Of a stretch of DNA of 43,491 nucleotides, positions 1 to 9,310 are shown one piece after another. Both the position numbers and the translations under genes were made by a program. Positions within the stretch are counted from its first letter, which is position 1, and every line of letters starts with the position of its first letter. Origin of the DNA: Phycisphaerae bacterium (GTDB lineage Bacteria > Planctomycetota > Phycisphaerae > Sedimentisphaerales > Anaerobacaceae); contig JAIPFM010000231.1 in assembly GCA_021736645.1 (NCBI GenBank), positions 1 through 43,491 of the forward strand. The letters run 5' to 3'. Below the pieces are notes generated by a model, which saw only the letters and a list, made by a program, of their open reading frames with translations, did no database searches and was not told the DNA's origin.

Positions 1-993
1 TTTGCGATGATCAGCAACATTGATGACAACATAGAAAAACTCATCTCACGTCTTCAAGCCCTGGGCCAACTGGACAACACCCTGATCCTGTTCATGGTGG
101 ACAATGGCCCCAACACACGCCGCTATGTGGCCGGTATGCAGGGCATGAAAACAAATGTGTACGAAGGCGGTGTGCGTTCTCCCCTGTACCTGCACTGGCC
201 CGGTAAACTGCCGGCCGGCAAGACCTCTGACCATGTGGTGGCCCACATCGACATCCTGCCCACCATTCTTGATGCATGCGGGGTGGCCAAGCCCACGGAT
301 GTTCAGCTGGATGGACGCAGCTTCTGGCCCCTCCTGACACAGGCCAATGCCGCAGCACCGGACCGACACATCGTAATCCAGACCCACCGGGGTGACACGC
401 CCGTTCGATACCATAATTTCATGATACGCAATCGACAATGGAAACTCCTGCACAACAGCGGATTCGGCAAGGAGACCTTTACAGGCGAACCCAAGTTCGA
501 ACTGTATGACATGGTACGGGATCCCCTGGAAATGCAGGACCTGGCAGGCGAGCGTCCTGACATGGTCGCACGCCTGAAACAGGCCTATGACACCTGGTTC
601 GAAGACGTCAGCAGCACGCGCCCTGACAACTATGCCCCGCCCCTCATCCATGTGGGCACACCCCATGAAAACCCCGTGACCCTGACACGCCAGGACTGGC
701 AGCACATCAAGGGCCAGCCCTGGGCACCTGATTCCAATGGCCTGTGGAAACTCTACGTGGCAACGGAAGGCGACTACACCATTCGTGTGCACCTGAAGAA
801 CAATCAAATGCGAGGTAGATTCGTACTCAAAATCGGCCGCCAGGAATGGACAGCCGTCACGTCAGACAAGGACCAGCATATCCTGTACGAACACCTCCCA
901 CTCAAGACAGGCAATCAGGATCTACAGGTCACGTTGACCACTGGGAATCAGACCTTTGGACCCCATCAGGTAGACGTCATTTTGAATGATTGA
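1..993 (+). CDS. Sulfatase, C-terminal part (5' end outside window)
   Basis: Partial type I (formylglycine-dependent) sulfatase of the alkaline phosphatase superfamily, which would hydrolyse sulfate esters, probably on a polysaccharide or glycosaminoglycan. The frame is open to the first base of the window (Phe-Ala before the first Met), so the start and the CxPxR modification site lie upstream. Visible family signatures are the late-half motif around IDDNIEKLISRL, the strand LILFMVDNGP, then GMKTNVYEGGVRSPLYLHWPG and the HIDILPTILDACG stretch that follows the active-site Lys/His region. The final ~110 residues, after LYDMVRDPLEMQDLAGERPDM, form an extra beta-rich module, as in many PVC-group sulfatases. 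The nearby fucosidase, mannanase and esterase genes fit a role in breaking down sulfated glycans. Family is certain; substrate is unknown. Confidence 0.93.
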   Translation, partial: FAMISNIDDNIEKLISRLQALGQLDNTLILFMVDNGPNTRRYVAGMQGMKTNVYEGGVRSPLYLHWPGKLPAGKTSDHVVAHIDILPTILDACGVAKPTDVQLDGRSFWPLLTQANAAAPDRHIVIQTHRGDTPVRYHNFMIRNRQWKLLHNSGFGKETFTGEPKFELYDMVRDPLEMQDLAGERPDMVARLKQAYDTWFEDVSSTRPDNYAPPLIHVGTPHENPVTLTRQDWQHIKGQPWAPDSNGLWKLYVATEGDYTIRVHLKNNQMRGRFVLKIGRQEWTAVTSDKDQHILYEHLPLKTGNQDLQVTLTTGNQTFGPHQVDVILND

Positions 994-1029
994 CAGCCCT
1001 GGTTCTACAAGTCACCACGGGTTTCACCG

Positions 1030-1764
1030 CTATTTTTCACGGGCCTGACCCCACAACAGGATGTGAAGCCTCGGCGAGTAGTGATACCCCCGCCGGACAA
1101 TGTCGTCCACCATGTTTGGCCGGAGCTGGGACACCACCGTGGTGCCCAGCAGGCCGATATACACCTGGTTCTTAGAGATCTGAAATTGATCAACAAACGC
1201 CTCGATTTCGTCGAGATCCTGCGCGGTCTCTGCAATGAACTTGAATATCACATAAGGCTGCGCTGCCCAGAAGGCCATGGCCTCCGGCGCCATGGGCTGT
1301 CTTGAATTGGAGAGCTTGGGTGACACCACCCAGTTGAATTGGCTGATCACGGCCTCGTCCATGGCATCTCGCTCAATGACCACACCATCGTCCAATGTCA
1401 TGTTCAGCGGTCGGATTGGAATGATCGTGCCGTTGGATTCCACGTGATATTTTCTGTCTGGTCCGGCGAGCAGGTCGAGCCTGAACAGGCTGGGCTCCCC
1501 CCCGGTAAAGATGACATGATGCCTGGATCGATCAAGGATCGTCTGTTTCAGTGTGTCTGCTTTTTCCAAATCGAACCTGTCTGAAAACCTGGTCCATGTG
1601 TACTTGGTATCACACCACGGGCACCGGAGATTGCACAGTTGAAACCGGACAAACAGGCAATTCACACCTGCATAGTTCCCTTCGCCCTGGATGGATTCAA
1701 ACACCTCTGACAGGGGAAATCCCGTGTCTGTAATTCGCATGATTAGTCCTGTTTTATCAGCCAT
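1030..1764 (-). CDS. queE: 7-carboxy-7-deazaguanine synthase (QueE), radical SAM
   Basis: Radical SAM enzyme converting 6-carboxy-5,6,7,8-tetrahydropterin to 7-carboxy-7-deazaguanine in queuosine (preQ0) synthesis. The 244-residue protein starts with the typical LSEVFESIQGEG substrate-binding segment, followed by the cluster motif CNLRCPWC (CX3CX2C) and DTKYTW, then FTGGEPS, the SAM-binding GGE motif. A longer open frame reaches 1839, but the ATG at 1764 has an AGGAG ribosome site 7 nt upstream and gives a normal N-terminus, so I chose it. The gene stands alone; no other queuosine gene is in the window. It converges on the sulfatase with 36 bp between the stops. Confidence 0.93.
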   Translation of the reverse strand: MADKTGLIMRITDTGFPLSEVFESIQGEGNYAGVNCLFVRFQLCNLRCPWCDTKYTWTRFSDRFDLEKADTLKQTILDRSRHHVIFTGGEPSLFRLDLLAGPDRKYHVESNGTIIPIRPLNMTLDDGVVIERDAMDEAVISQFNWVVSPKLSNSRQPMAPEAMAFWAAQPYVIFKFIAETAQDLDEIEAFVDQFQISKNQVYIGLLGTTVVSQLRPNMVDDIVRRGYHYSPRLHILLWGQAREK

Positions 1765-1912
1765 GACAGGCTCCTGGAGAGACCATTTGACGCCCCGCAG
1801 CCCACATGGGCCATGAAGTGCGTCACAGTATAGAGCCAACCGACAGTGGGTTCAAGTCGAACTGTGTTTTCCACACGCCCCCAAGAAACAGGACTCCAGG
1901 CCAGGCGTGTGA

Positions 1913-2100
1913 CTAAGGGCCTGTAAAGAAATAACTACTCCATCTCTCATCTCATCTTTCCGCCATCTTCAGCCGCATCTCAATCGCCAGATCCTCAATG
2001 TAGAATAGCTACACCTCCGGTCTGGCTCAATCGGACGCGACTGAATCTGACGAAAATCTGGGCCAGGTATTGTCGCATTTATTTCTTTACAAGCCCTAAG
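1913..2100. mobile_element. MITE-like element, 178 bp, with 5-bp target duplication
   Basis: The element at 1918-2095 has terminal inverted repeats GGCCTGTAAAGAAATAA (left) and TTATTTCTTTACAAGCC (right), matching at 16 of 17 positions. It is flanked by a perfect direct repeat CTAAG (1913-1917 and 2096-2100), as expected for a transposition target duplication. On the minus strand an ATG just inside the right end opens MRQYLAQIF, and a short frame next to the left end reads IEDLAIEMRLKMAER then stop. That looks like the first and last codons of a transposase joined by internal deletion. No full transposase is present. The inserted unit is directly visible; its parent insertion sequence family is not identified. 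Confidence 0.7.
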
Positions 2101-2757
2101 GCAAGCCTGTTTATAGGATTTTCCTCAATCCAAAGTCTGATTTCCTTTTTTCTAGAAATCTGCAGGTTTTTGTGCTATGGTTGTGACGTTATGATCAAAA
2201 CAGTATCAAGTGTCGAGGTCGGACGATGGCCGTTTCGGTCATAAAGATCGGATCAACAAATGTGCATTTGAATGCAGCAAAGGGGTAGTTGTCGCATTTA
2301 TTTCTTAGTAGATTCTATGATATACATGACTGCTTTCTGGGGGCTCGTGGCATCCCCAATTATAAAGAACGAGCATTAGGGGTACGGGTGGGCAAACGTG
2401 ATGCTGTCTGTGCAAATCACGAGACACTGACAAAGGCCGCAATACTCCCAACAGTGAACCATAACCTGAGTCACTCGAGGCACGATCTGTGCAGAATTGT
2501 GTATACTCCCTGAATCAGAGCGTCTGATTATCAAAGCGTTTCAGTCAGATATTGATGGAGAGTTGGACCATGTTCAGTGAACAAATTGTAGGGTCAATCA
2601 ACTCGCTCCTTCAAGTCGTCCGATACGTGATCACTCATCGGCGAAATCTCCATATAGGCAGATAAAAAGCGATGAACTTTATCAACAGATCAGATGCTTC
2701 AATCGCTAGTGTTAGGACACAGTAGTATTACATGAATTTGTTATTGAGGATTTTTAA
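2101..2757. other. Gene-poor stretch upstream of the CotH gene
   Basis: About 650 bp, visibly richer in A+T than its surroundings, without a convincing gene. A 74-codon frame from TTG at 2289 and a 36-codon frame from ATG at 2555 (to 2665) have no recognisable domain and no good ribosome site, so neither is called. The stretch contains an 18-bp copy of one end of the MITE-like element (2289-2306) and must include the promoter of the secreted protein gene at 2758. It may be old mobile-element debris. Confidence 0.5.
2289..2306 (-). repeat. 18-bp remnant of the MITE/IS end
   Basis: TTGTCGCATTTATTTCTT here is identical to 2070-2087 inside the right end of the 178-bp element. The match stops 8 bp short of the element's terminus and no second end or target duplication is seen, so this looks like a decayed insertion or a solo end. 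Confidence 0.5.
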
Positions 2758-5412
2758 ATGTCTATTTTGAGAAGTACTATGTGGGTGTTGCTGGGCATCA
2801 TGACGAGTTCGTCTGCGCTTCAGGCTCAGGATACGAATGACTATACCCTTGTGATCAACGAGTTCATGGCCAGAAACGAAAGCACGATAGAAGACCCTGA
2901 TGATCGAGGGAAATTCGAAGACTGGCTCGAGATTTATAATTACGGCGATACCCCCATTGATCTGGGAGGCTTTTACCTCACAGATGATTTGAATGATCCC
3001 GCGCAGAGTCAGATCCCGTACGGACATCCGGAGCTCACCACGGTCCCGGCCAAGGGCTATCTGCTGATCTGGGCCGACTCCGATCCCAAACAGGGCCCCC
3101 TGCACCTGGACCTGCGTCTCGATGGTAGAGACGGGGAACAGATTGGGCTATATGTCAAAACCCAAACCGGCTTCGTGCTGGTCGACGGATTGAGTTTCCT
3201 GGAACAGAACAAGAACCAATCCCAAGGACGTCTGCCCGACGGCAGTGACCAGTGGAGGATCTTTGAGTTACACAGTGCGACGCCCCCGACCCCGAAGCGG
3301 GCCAATGGCACAGTCCCGTCTGATCACAGGATCACCATCAACGAAATCATGTATCATCCATTGGGTGAGGATGATCGGGATGAATATATCGAATTATATA
3401 ATCCCGGTGACCAGGCCGTCAGTCTTGACCGATGGCGGTTTACCAAGGGGATCTCCTTGACATTCGGGCAGGTCACCGTGGGTCCGGGCGCCTTTCTGAT
3501 TGTGGCGGCTGATGTGGACCGATTCCGGGCCTCGTACCCCGGAGTCACCTCACAGGTGGTCGGCGACTGGCAAGGCACGCTGAGCAACAAGGGAGAAACC
3601 CTCAAGCTGGTGGACGCAGATGACACGCTCATCGATACAGTCTCCTATTATGATGAAGGAATTTGGAGCGAGCGCATACTGGGTCCGCTGGATCACACCC
3701 ATCGAGGCTGGACATGGCAGAATGCGCATGACGGCGATGGTGAGTCTCTGGAATTGATCAATCCCCAGCAGGCCAATGACGATGGACAAAACTGGGGTGC
3801 CAGCCTGACTGGCCGGGGGACTCCGGGCGCTGTGAATTCCATCTATGATCTCGATACAGCACCCATCATACGAAAGGTGACCCATGCACCGGCCGTGCCG
3901 CGTTCCGTGGATCCGGTCACGGTGACTGCCGAAGCCGCGGACACCCCAGGCGTGAATTTGGCGTTGACACTGTACTGGCGTATTGATGAGTCCACCTACG
4001 AGATGGATCGTTATCCGAGTCAGGCTTTGAGCACCTACCACGCAGTGACCATGACGGGCCAGGGCGACGGCCGGTATGCAGCGTCCCTGCCTTCACAGAC
4101 AGACCATTCAATTGTCGAATTTTATGTGGCGGTGCAGGATGACCAGGGCAGACACAGGACATTCCCCACGCCGAGCCAGGTGGATGGCGTGGCGCAGCAG
4201 GTGACAAATCTGCTGTATCAGGTGGACGATGCGGTCGATGAGAAAACACCCTGGATGCCTGGAGACCAGCCGGTCTATCGTCTCGTGATGACTCGGAGCG
4301 AACAGGACAGGCTGGCGCACATTGGTGATCTTGAGATTGCCGGAGACTGGTGGGCCTCGGAAGCCATGTCCCAGGCCCAAATGAACGCCACGTTCATCAG
4401 TATAGACGACGAAGGCACCAAGGTCCGATATAATACTGGTGTACGCAATCGAGGGAACCGGTCTCGTTTTGATCCTCCCATGAACTACCATGTGGGTTTC
4501 AACCATGACAACACGTGGAATGGCTGCTCTGCCCTGAATCTCAATAGCAAGTTTGCCCACTGCCAGGTCATTGGCGGCGCCTTTTACAGGTTGGCAGGTC
4601 TGGCCGTCTCGGATGTCATGGCAGTTCAGGTTCGGGTCAACGGCACAGATCCGGCTGCCACGGATCCGGATCGCACCTATGGTTCCTATGCTGCGGTCCA
4701 GGTCTTTGACAGTGCGTGGACCAGAGACCATGCGCCTGATGATCCTGACGGCAATGTCTATCGCTGTACCTATGACATGCGGCATGGCTACCGGACCGTG
4801 GCAGACCTGACCTTCCAGGGCAGGGACCCGGCCGGGTACACGGAGAACTACTACAAGAAGAATAATGAGGAATTGAATGACTGGACCGACCTCTATGATC
4901 TGACATTCGCGTTGAATGATGTGAACAGTCCGGATGATGAGTTCCTCAGTCGAGTCCAAGAGATCGTGGATATCGAGCAATGGACCCGATTCCTGGCTGC
5001 CGACACCCTGGTGGGCAATCGTGAGAAGGGATTGTATTCCGGCCTGGGAGACGACTACGCCCTGTTCTGCGGTGTCAAAGACAGGCGATTCTGGCTGGTG
5101 CCCCACGATCTGGATACAGTCTTGGGCCAGGGGGACGAAGGGTATTACCCCGACCAGGACATCCATGGTTATCAAAATGTCGCAGGACTAAACCGGCTGA
5201 TGAACCATCCGACATTCAAGGCACTGTACTATGATCAACTGCGTGATCTGACGGACACGGTCTTTACACCTGAAGTCATGAATGAATTGATTGACGATCT
5301 CCTGGGCGACTGGGTGTCTGATGATGCCCTCAACGGCGTTCAAGGCATGAAGCAGTTTGTTGTGGATCGTCTGCATCACGTGGTGACCGGACCAACGCCT
5401 CAGGTACCCTAA
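2758..5412 (+). CDS. Secreted CotH-kinase-like protein with two lamin-tail domains
   Basis: An exported 884-residue protein. Residues 1-24 are a signal peptide ending LQAQD. A lamin-tail domain (LTD) follows at about 29-150, starting LVINEFMARN with the typical EDWLEIYNYGD. A second LTD runs about 190-300, starting ITINEIMYHP with DEYIELYNPGD. An Ig-like region spans about 365-485 and a CotH-type domain about 500-830 contains WLVPHDLDTVLG, equivalent to the CotH metal-binding DLD. CotH of Bacillus is an atypical protein kinase, and LTD-CotH fusions are common among secreted proteins of polysaccharide-degrading bacteria; whether this one phosphorylates a protein is unknown. No sorting or dockerin domain follows the CotH part. 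A GAGG ribosome site lies about 9 nt before the ATG. Confidence 0.85.
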   Translation: MSILRSTMWVLLGIMTSSSALQAQDTNDYTLVINEFMARNESTIEDPDDRGKFEDWLEIYNYGDTPIDLGGFYLTDDLNDPAQSQIPYGHPELTTVPAKGYLLIWADSDPKQGPLHLDLRLDGRDGEQIGLYVKTQTGFVLVDGLSFLEQNKNQSQGRLPDGSDQWRIFELHSATPPTPKRANGTVPSDHRITINEIMYHPLGEDDRDEYIELYNPGDQAVSLDRWRFTKGISLTFGQVTVGPGAFLIVAADVDRFRASYPGVTSQVVGDWQGTLSNKGETLKLVDADDTLIDTVSYYDEGIWSERILGPLDHTHRGWTWQNAHDGDGESLELINPQQANDDGQNWGASLTGRGTPGAVNSIYDLDTAPIIRKVTHAPAVPRSVDPVTVTAEAADTPGVNLALTLYWRIDESTYEMDRYPSQALSTYHAVTMTGQGDGRYAASLPSQTDHSIVEFYVAVQDDQGRHRTFPTPSQVDGVAQQVTNLLYQVDDAVDEKTPWMPGDQPVYRLVMTRSEQDRLAHIGDLEIAGDWWASEAMSQAQMNATFISIDDEGTKVRYNTGVRNRGNRSRFDPPMNYHVGFNHDNTWNGCSALNLNSKFAHCQVIGGAFYRLAGLAVSDVMAVQVRVNGTDPAATDPDRTYGSYAAVQVFDSAWTRDHAPDDPDGNVYRCTYDMRHGYRTVADLTFQGRDPAGYTENYYKKNNEELNDWTDLYDLTFALNDVNSPDDEFLSRVQEIVDIEQWTRFLAADTLVGNREKGLYSGLGDDYALFCGVKDRRFWLVPHDLDTVLGQGDEGYYPDQDIHGYQNVAGLNRLMNHPTFKALYYDQLRDLTDTVFTPEVMNELIDDLLGDWVSDDALNGVQGMKQFVVDRLHHVVTGPTPQVP

Positions 5413-5443
5413 TCGCGCCGCGCGGTGGATGAGCCGCCCTGGA

Positions 5444-8065
5444 TCAAGATCCCTGAACAGTCAGGGGCAGCAAGCGACAGATGATTCTGTAGAGTTCCCA
5501 GGGAACCACAGGTTTTTCAAGGTGAGCGTCGCATCCAATACGTTGACACTCAAGTTCATCCTCTCCATAGGCAAGGAGGGCAATCACCGGTGCAGTCATG
5601 CCCTGAATGCGCAAGTGGGAGGCTGCATAGTACCCGTCCGTTTCTGACATCATCATGTTGATGATCACCAGCTCGTAGGGGCGACTAAGCCCCATGCGCA
5701 CGGTTTCCTCGCCATCCTGAGCCAAATCTACCTCAAATCCCATATCTTCCAGCACAGCCCTGCATTCAGTCTGACTGGTTAACTGATCGTCTGCCAACAA
5801 AACCTTGCCGCTGAAATGACAGGGATACTGCCTGTGGCGCGGTTCGTCTTCCACGGGTTCCGACTCCGGATGAGAAGAGGCCGATTCCTCGGCAGGGTCC
5901 ATCAAGGACAGTAGATGGTGCGCCGAGTTTTTGGCCCGCTTCAACTGTTCAGAGCCCACGGGATCAGGTGACTTCTCCAGTGAGAAGTCAATCACCGTGA
6001 TAATGTCATCCAGAGAGGTTTGGATGGCCTGTCGGGCCTCTTCCGCCAGGTGGTTGCATAAAAGTGGCGAGTTTCCAGCACCCTGGCAAGGGGTACGACG
6101 ACTCTCGTTCCTTTGTGTAAGTTCCAGAAGATTCTTGATCCTGATCAGGAGTTCGCCCCTGTCAAACGGCTTGGTCATGTAATCCATGGCACCACATTTC
6201 AGAGCCTTCACGATGGAATTGCACTGATTCTTGGCAGAGAGCACGATGACCAGCGGTCTGTGACACGGCTTCATGGCTTTGATCTGATCAAGAACCTCGT
6301 AGCCTGACATGATCGGCATCATGAGGTCCAACAGGACGAGGTCTACGTGTTCTCTGGCCAGCAATTCCAGGCATTCGGGTCCATTGGCCGCCTGCTTCAC
6401 AATGTAGTGGTGACGCTCCAGGAAATAGTGGATGACTTCCCGGCTGATCTCATCATCGTCCACCACGAGCACCGTGGGCCCTTGACAGACGTCATCCCCG
6501 GTGTCTTCAATGAGGTCTGCGTCGTCGCCTTGGCTCTTGGACGCAGGTGGCTCGCCGCCCTGAGAGGCCGACGCCAGGAGTTTGGGACTACAAAGCGAAA
6601 GTGTCTTGGTCGCCTGCCATCGCCTGATATCCCCTTCATCCACGGATTTCTTTTCCAGAGGAAGCAAGACCGTAAAAATGGCCCCGGCATTCACAGCACT
6701 TTCCAGACAGATCTTCCCGCCCATCTGATGGGCAGCCTGCTGCGCAATAGACAGGCCAATCCCGGAGCCTTCATACTCTCGGTTTTCTGAGGCAAAGCCC
6801 TGTCTGAATCTCACGAATATGGCCTCGTGCATTTCAGAGGGGATACCAATGCCCGTGTCCTGCACGGAAATCGCCACGACGTCCTGCCCCACGAGGCAGG
6901 CATGAATCTTGACCCAGCCTGACGATGTAAATTTGACGGCATTTGAGACCAGGTTCATGAATACGTGATCAAACACCGAAGGATCGGCTTTTATATACAA
7001 CTCAGGAGGCACCTGACAGGAGAATCCGAGGCCTTTTTGTTTGAACAAACACTCATTCTGCTCCAGAATCTTGTGCAGACGACTGCTGAGATGAAAGGTC
7101 TCCAGATCAACTGTCGGCACAGAATTCTTCTGTCGTGAGAAAGTCAGAATCTGGTTGCACAACTCCGAAAGCCTCTGGGCCGAGTGTTCCATCATCAGCA
7201 TGGGCTTATAAAGCCGTTCGCCAACCTGCCCGTAGTCTCCCTGCAGGATCCCTCTGCCCAGTCCCAGGATACCGTTGAGCGGTGTCTTGAGTTCATGGGT
7301 GATATTGGCGAGGAATTCGTCTTTGAGACGATCCAGCTCTTTCAGTTCTTCATTCTGGATCTGGATCGACACATAGGAGGACTTTAGATTCTCCCGCATG
7401 ACATCGAGTGCACGCCCCAACCGGCCTATCTCATCGCGACTTTTTAACTGGATGGGCTGGTGGAGGTCACCGCTGCCCAGAGCACGCACATGGCGATCGA
7501 GTTTCTTGAGAGGACCAGTCACGACCCCTTTCAACAGTATGGCCAGCAAAAGGGCAATGGCAATAAATGAGGTCACACCACGGGTAGTCAGGGACCGTAT
7601 ATAAGACCGGACCACGGCATTGGCATGTTTCGTGGAAATCCCGACAATGACCTTCCCCAGCGCCGTGTCTTCCTCACTACCGACTTTGATCGGCTGGGTA
7701 TACACTCTTGAGTGTGACAATAAGAGGGCATTGTCCGCAATATCATTGGGATACGAGGCCACCAGGGTTCCGTCCGTCCGTTCAATGCGAATGAAGGTAA
7801 TGCTGTCACGACTGGTGGCCATGGAATGCGCATAGGTTTCCAACACAGGGTAATCATTCAGCAGCATGGGCTCCACGCATGCTGCAGACGCAGATTCCGC
7901 CAGAAAGTTGCCCTGAGCGTTAATCTGTTCAAGGAGTGCATCTCTTCCCTGTGTGATGAGCATGTAGCTCGAAATGAACAGCGTCAGACCCAGTATGAAC
8001 AGGATCCCAGCCAAGAGTTTGACAGCAATATATTTCGAGCCGTATCTCATGAAGACATGCCTCAT
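5444..8065 (-). CDS. Hybrid sensor histidine kinase with two receiver domains
   Basis: An 873-residue inner-membrane kinase. A first membrane helix spans about 12-35, followed by a ~120-residue extracytoplasmic sensor, a second helix at about 162-182, and HAMP at about 183-235. HisKA contains the phospho-acceptor His257 in THELKTP. HATPase_c has NLVSNAVKF, DTGIGIP and GSGIGLS. Receiver 1 (about 531-650) is complete: DDD at its start, phospho-acceptor Asp580, Lys632. After a ~100-residue linker comes receiver 2 (about 754-868), in which the phospho-acceptor position is Asn803 (VIINMMMSETDG) and the conserved Thr/Ser is Leu, so it is probably not phosphorylated. The start overlaps the binding-protein gene by ATGA. 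A second in-frame ATG at 8050 has GAGG 9 nt upstream and is an alternative start. No output regulator is adjacent. Confidence 0.93.
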   Translation of the reverse strand: MRHVFMRYGSKYIAVKLLAGILFILGLTLFISSYMLITQGRDALLEQINAQGNFLAESASAACVEPMLLNDYPVLETYAHSMATSRDSITFIRIERTDGTLVASYPNDIADNALLLSHSRVYTQPIKVGSEEDTALGKVIVGISTKHANAVVRSYIRSLTTRGVTSFIAIALLLAILLKGVVTGPLKKLDRHVRALGSGDLHQPIQLKSRDEIGRLGRALDVMRENLKSSYVSIQIQNEELKELDRLKDEFLANITHELKTPLNGILGLGRGILQGDYGQVGERLYKPMLMMEHSAQRLSELCNQILTFSRQKNSVPTVDLETFHLSSRLHKILEQNECLFKQKGLGFSCQVPPELYIKADPSVFDHVFMNLVSNAVKFTSSGWVKIHACLVGQDVVAISVQDTGIGIPSEMHEAIFVRFRQGFASENREYEGSGIGLSIAQQAAHQMGGKICLESAVNAGAIFTVLLPLEKKSVDEGDIRRWQATKTLSLCSPKLLASASQGGEPPASKSQGDDADLIEDTGDDVCQGPTVLVVDDDEISREVIHYFLERHHYIVKQAANGPECLELLAREHVDLVLLDLMMPIMSGYEVLDQIKAMKPCHRPLVIVLSAKNQCNSIVKALKCGAMDYMTKPFDRGELLIRIKNLLELTQRNESRRTPCQGAGNSPLLCNHLAEEARQAIQTSLDDIITVIDFSLEKSPDPVGSEQLKRAKNSAHHLLSLMDPAEESASSHPESEPVEDEPRHRQYPCHFSGKVLLADDQLTSQTECRAVLEDMGFEVDLAQDGEETVRMGLSRPYELVIINMMMSETDGYYAASHLRIQGMTAPVIALLAYGEDELECQRIGCDAHLEKPVVPWELYRIICRLLPLTVQGS

Positions 8066-9003
8066 TCCGTGGCCTGAGCCGTTGGTTCGGACTCCTGGCG
8101 GTGATTAACAATTGCACCGTCTGTCTCGTTGAGATCCATCATACTCGGGTCAAACTGGTGGCTCAGCTGCATGCCTTCCCGTACCGGTTCATAGTCCTCA
8201 TCGCTGCAGTACGTGAAACCGGACACCTTTAAGGCCTTCAGTGTCTCAGGATCGTGCAGGCCAATGAGCGACTTCCTCAAGGCCAGGAATACTTGTTCAG
8301 GCATGCCGGCCTTGGCAATCCACGGTTTGGTGACGTTGTCAAAGTCCTTCAGCACCCGGAGTTCCCCATCCTCGTTATATTTATTGAACGTACTGTCCTT
8401 AATGGATCCCGCGTCATAGTCCCCGACCAGGACTGCCTTGGCCACGATGTCATGACGGAGCAGATAGTCATAATCGGCCAAATCCTGGCAAGACAAACCG
8501 GCTGTGACCATTTCGGCCTGGGCCAGATAGCGGCCAATGGTAGAATTGGAGTCGCCAAATGCAAACCGCTTGCCCTTCAGATCCGTGAGGCTCTGAATGG
8601 GGCTGTCAGTACGAACGAATATAATCCCTTTGAAACGTTTCTTACTCTTATTCAGTTCCATGGCGATGAGCCTTATGTCGGGATTGAGAGATTTGGACAT
8701 GATATACGAGGCAGGCCCGAACCGGACAAAGTCCACCTGTCCCTTGACAAGGGCGTCCTTGCCTTCTTCGTAAGTCTTGAAGATTTTCAGCCACACAGAG
8801 ACCGGTCTGCCCAATTCATCGAGAAGACTCTTCTCCAGATACCCCACGATTGGCGTGAATGACTCATACATCACAGTCGCTTTATCGGACTGATAGACAC
8901 CCAAGATCACTCTTTTTGGCAGGTCAGTGCCTTGCGCCTGTGCGGTCAACCCTATGACACAACCGACCATCAAGGTCAATAATCCGTTTAATTTCAGGTT
9001 CAC
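8062..9003 (-). CDS. PhnD-like phosphate/phosphonate-type periplasmic binding protein
   Basis: An exported solute-binding protein of the PhnD/PtxB type (Pfam PF12974 style). It has a hydrophobic signal segment ending AQAQG, then RVILGVYQSDKATVMYESFTPIVGYLEK, KDALVKGQVDFVRFGPASY and LKGKRFAFGDSNSTIGRYL, the usual order of ligand-loop motifs. I chose the GTG at 9003 because GGGGAG sits 7 nt before it; the ATG at 9018 contains that ribosome site and lacks its own. The stop overlaps the sensor-kinase start by 4 bp and no ABC permease or ATPase is nearby, so this protein probably delivers a ligand signal to the kinase rather than feeding a transporter. The ligand cannot be read from sequence; the family binds phosphonate, phosphite, phosphate and unrelated anions. 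Confidence 0.87.
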   Translation of the reverse strand: MNLKLNGLLTLMVGCVIGLTAQAQGTDLPKRVILGVYQSDKATVMYESFTPIVGYLEKSLLDELGRPVSVWLKIFKTYEEGKDALVKGQVDFVRFGPASYIMSKSLNPDIRLIAMELNKSKKRFKGIIFVRTDSPIQSLTDLKGKRFAFGDSNSTIGRYLAQAEMVTAGLSCQDLADYDYLLRHDIVAKAVLVGDYDAGSIKDSTFNKYNEDGELRVLKDFDNVTKPWIAKAGMPEQVFLALRKSLIGLHDPETLKALKVSGFTYCSDEDYEPVREGMQLSHQFDPSMMDLNETDGAIVNHRQESEPTAQATE

Positions 9004-9240
9004 GATTGGACTCCCCATGCAAAACAGTATTCAATGTCAGTTTAAACCATGTCTCTAAACATCTACGTACACAATCGGTTCATCAGTCAGACCACTTAAT
9101 CCAGTCCGAGGCAAAATGTGACGCCCTGATCAACTGGACTTGAGCCCCAGGATGACACCTCGCACTGATCTTTCAAAAGGCCTAATTCATCTGTTTTTTT
9201 TCGGTGTTTTGGAGCCATATTTCAGTGCGTCTATAACCAC

Positions 9241-9283
9241 AAAAAAAACGCAGTGGGCTGCAACTTTGTCAGCACACTGCGTT
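9241..9283 (-). terminator. Rho-independent terminator after the GH95 gene
   Basis: On the minus strand a perfect 9-bp stem (AACGCAGTG at 9247-9255 on plus, CACTGCGTT at 9275-9283) is followed by a run of T (eight A at 9241-9248 on plus). It lies just past the fucosidase stop at 9311. Confidence 0.85.
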
Positions 9284-9310
9284 GAGAGAACAGGGAATGG
9301 GTTGTCAGGA

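Noticed and set aside
2555..2665. 36-codon frame upstream of the CotH gene
   Set aside because: No ribosome site or recognisable similarity; length is expected by chance.
4108..5175. 355-codon open frame antisense to the CotH gene
   Set aside because: Entirely inside a well-supported gene and without recognisable protein features.
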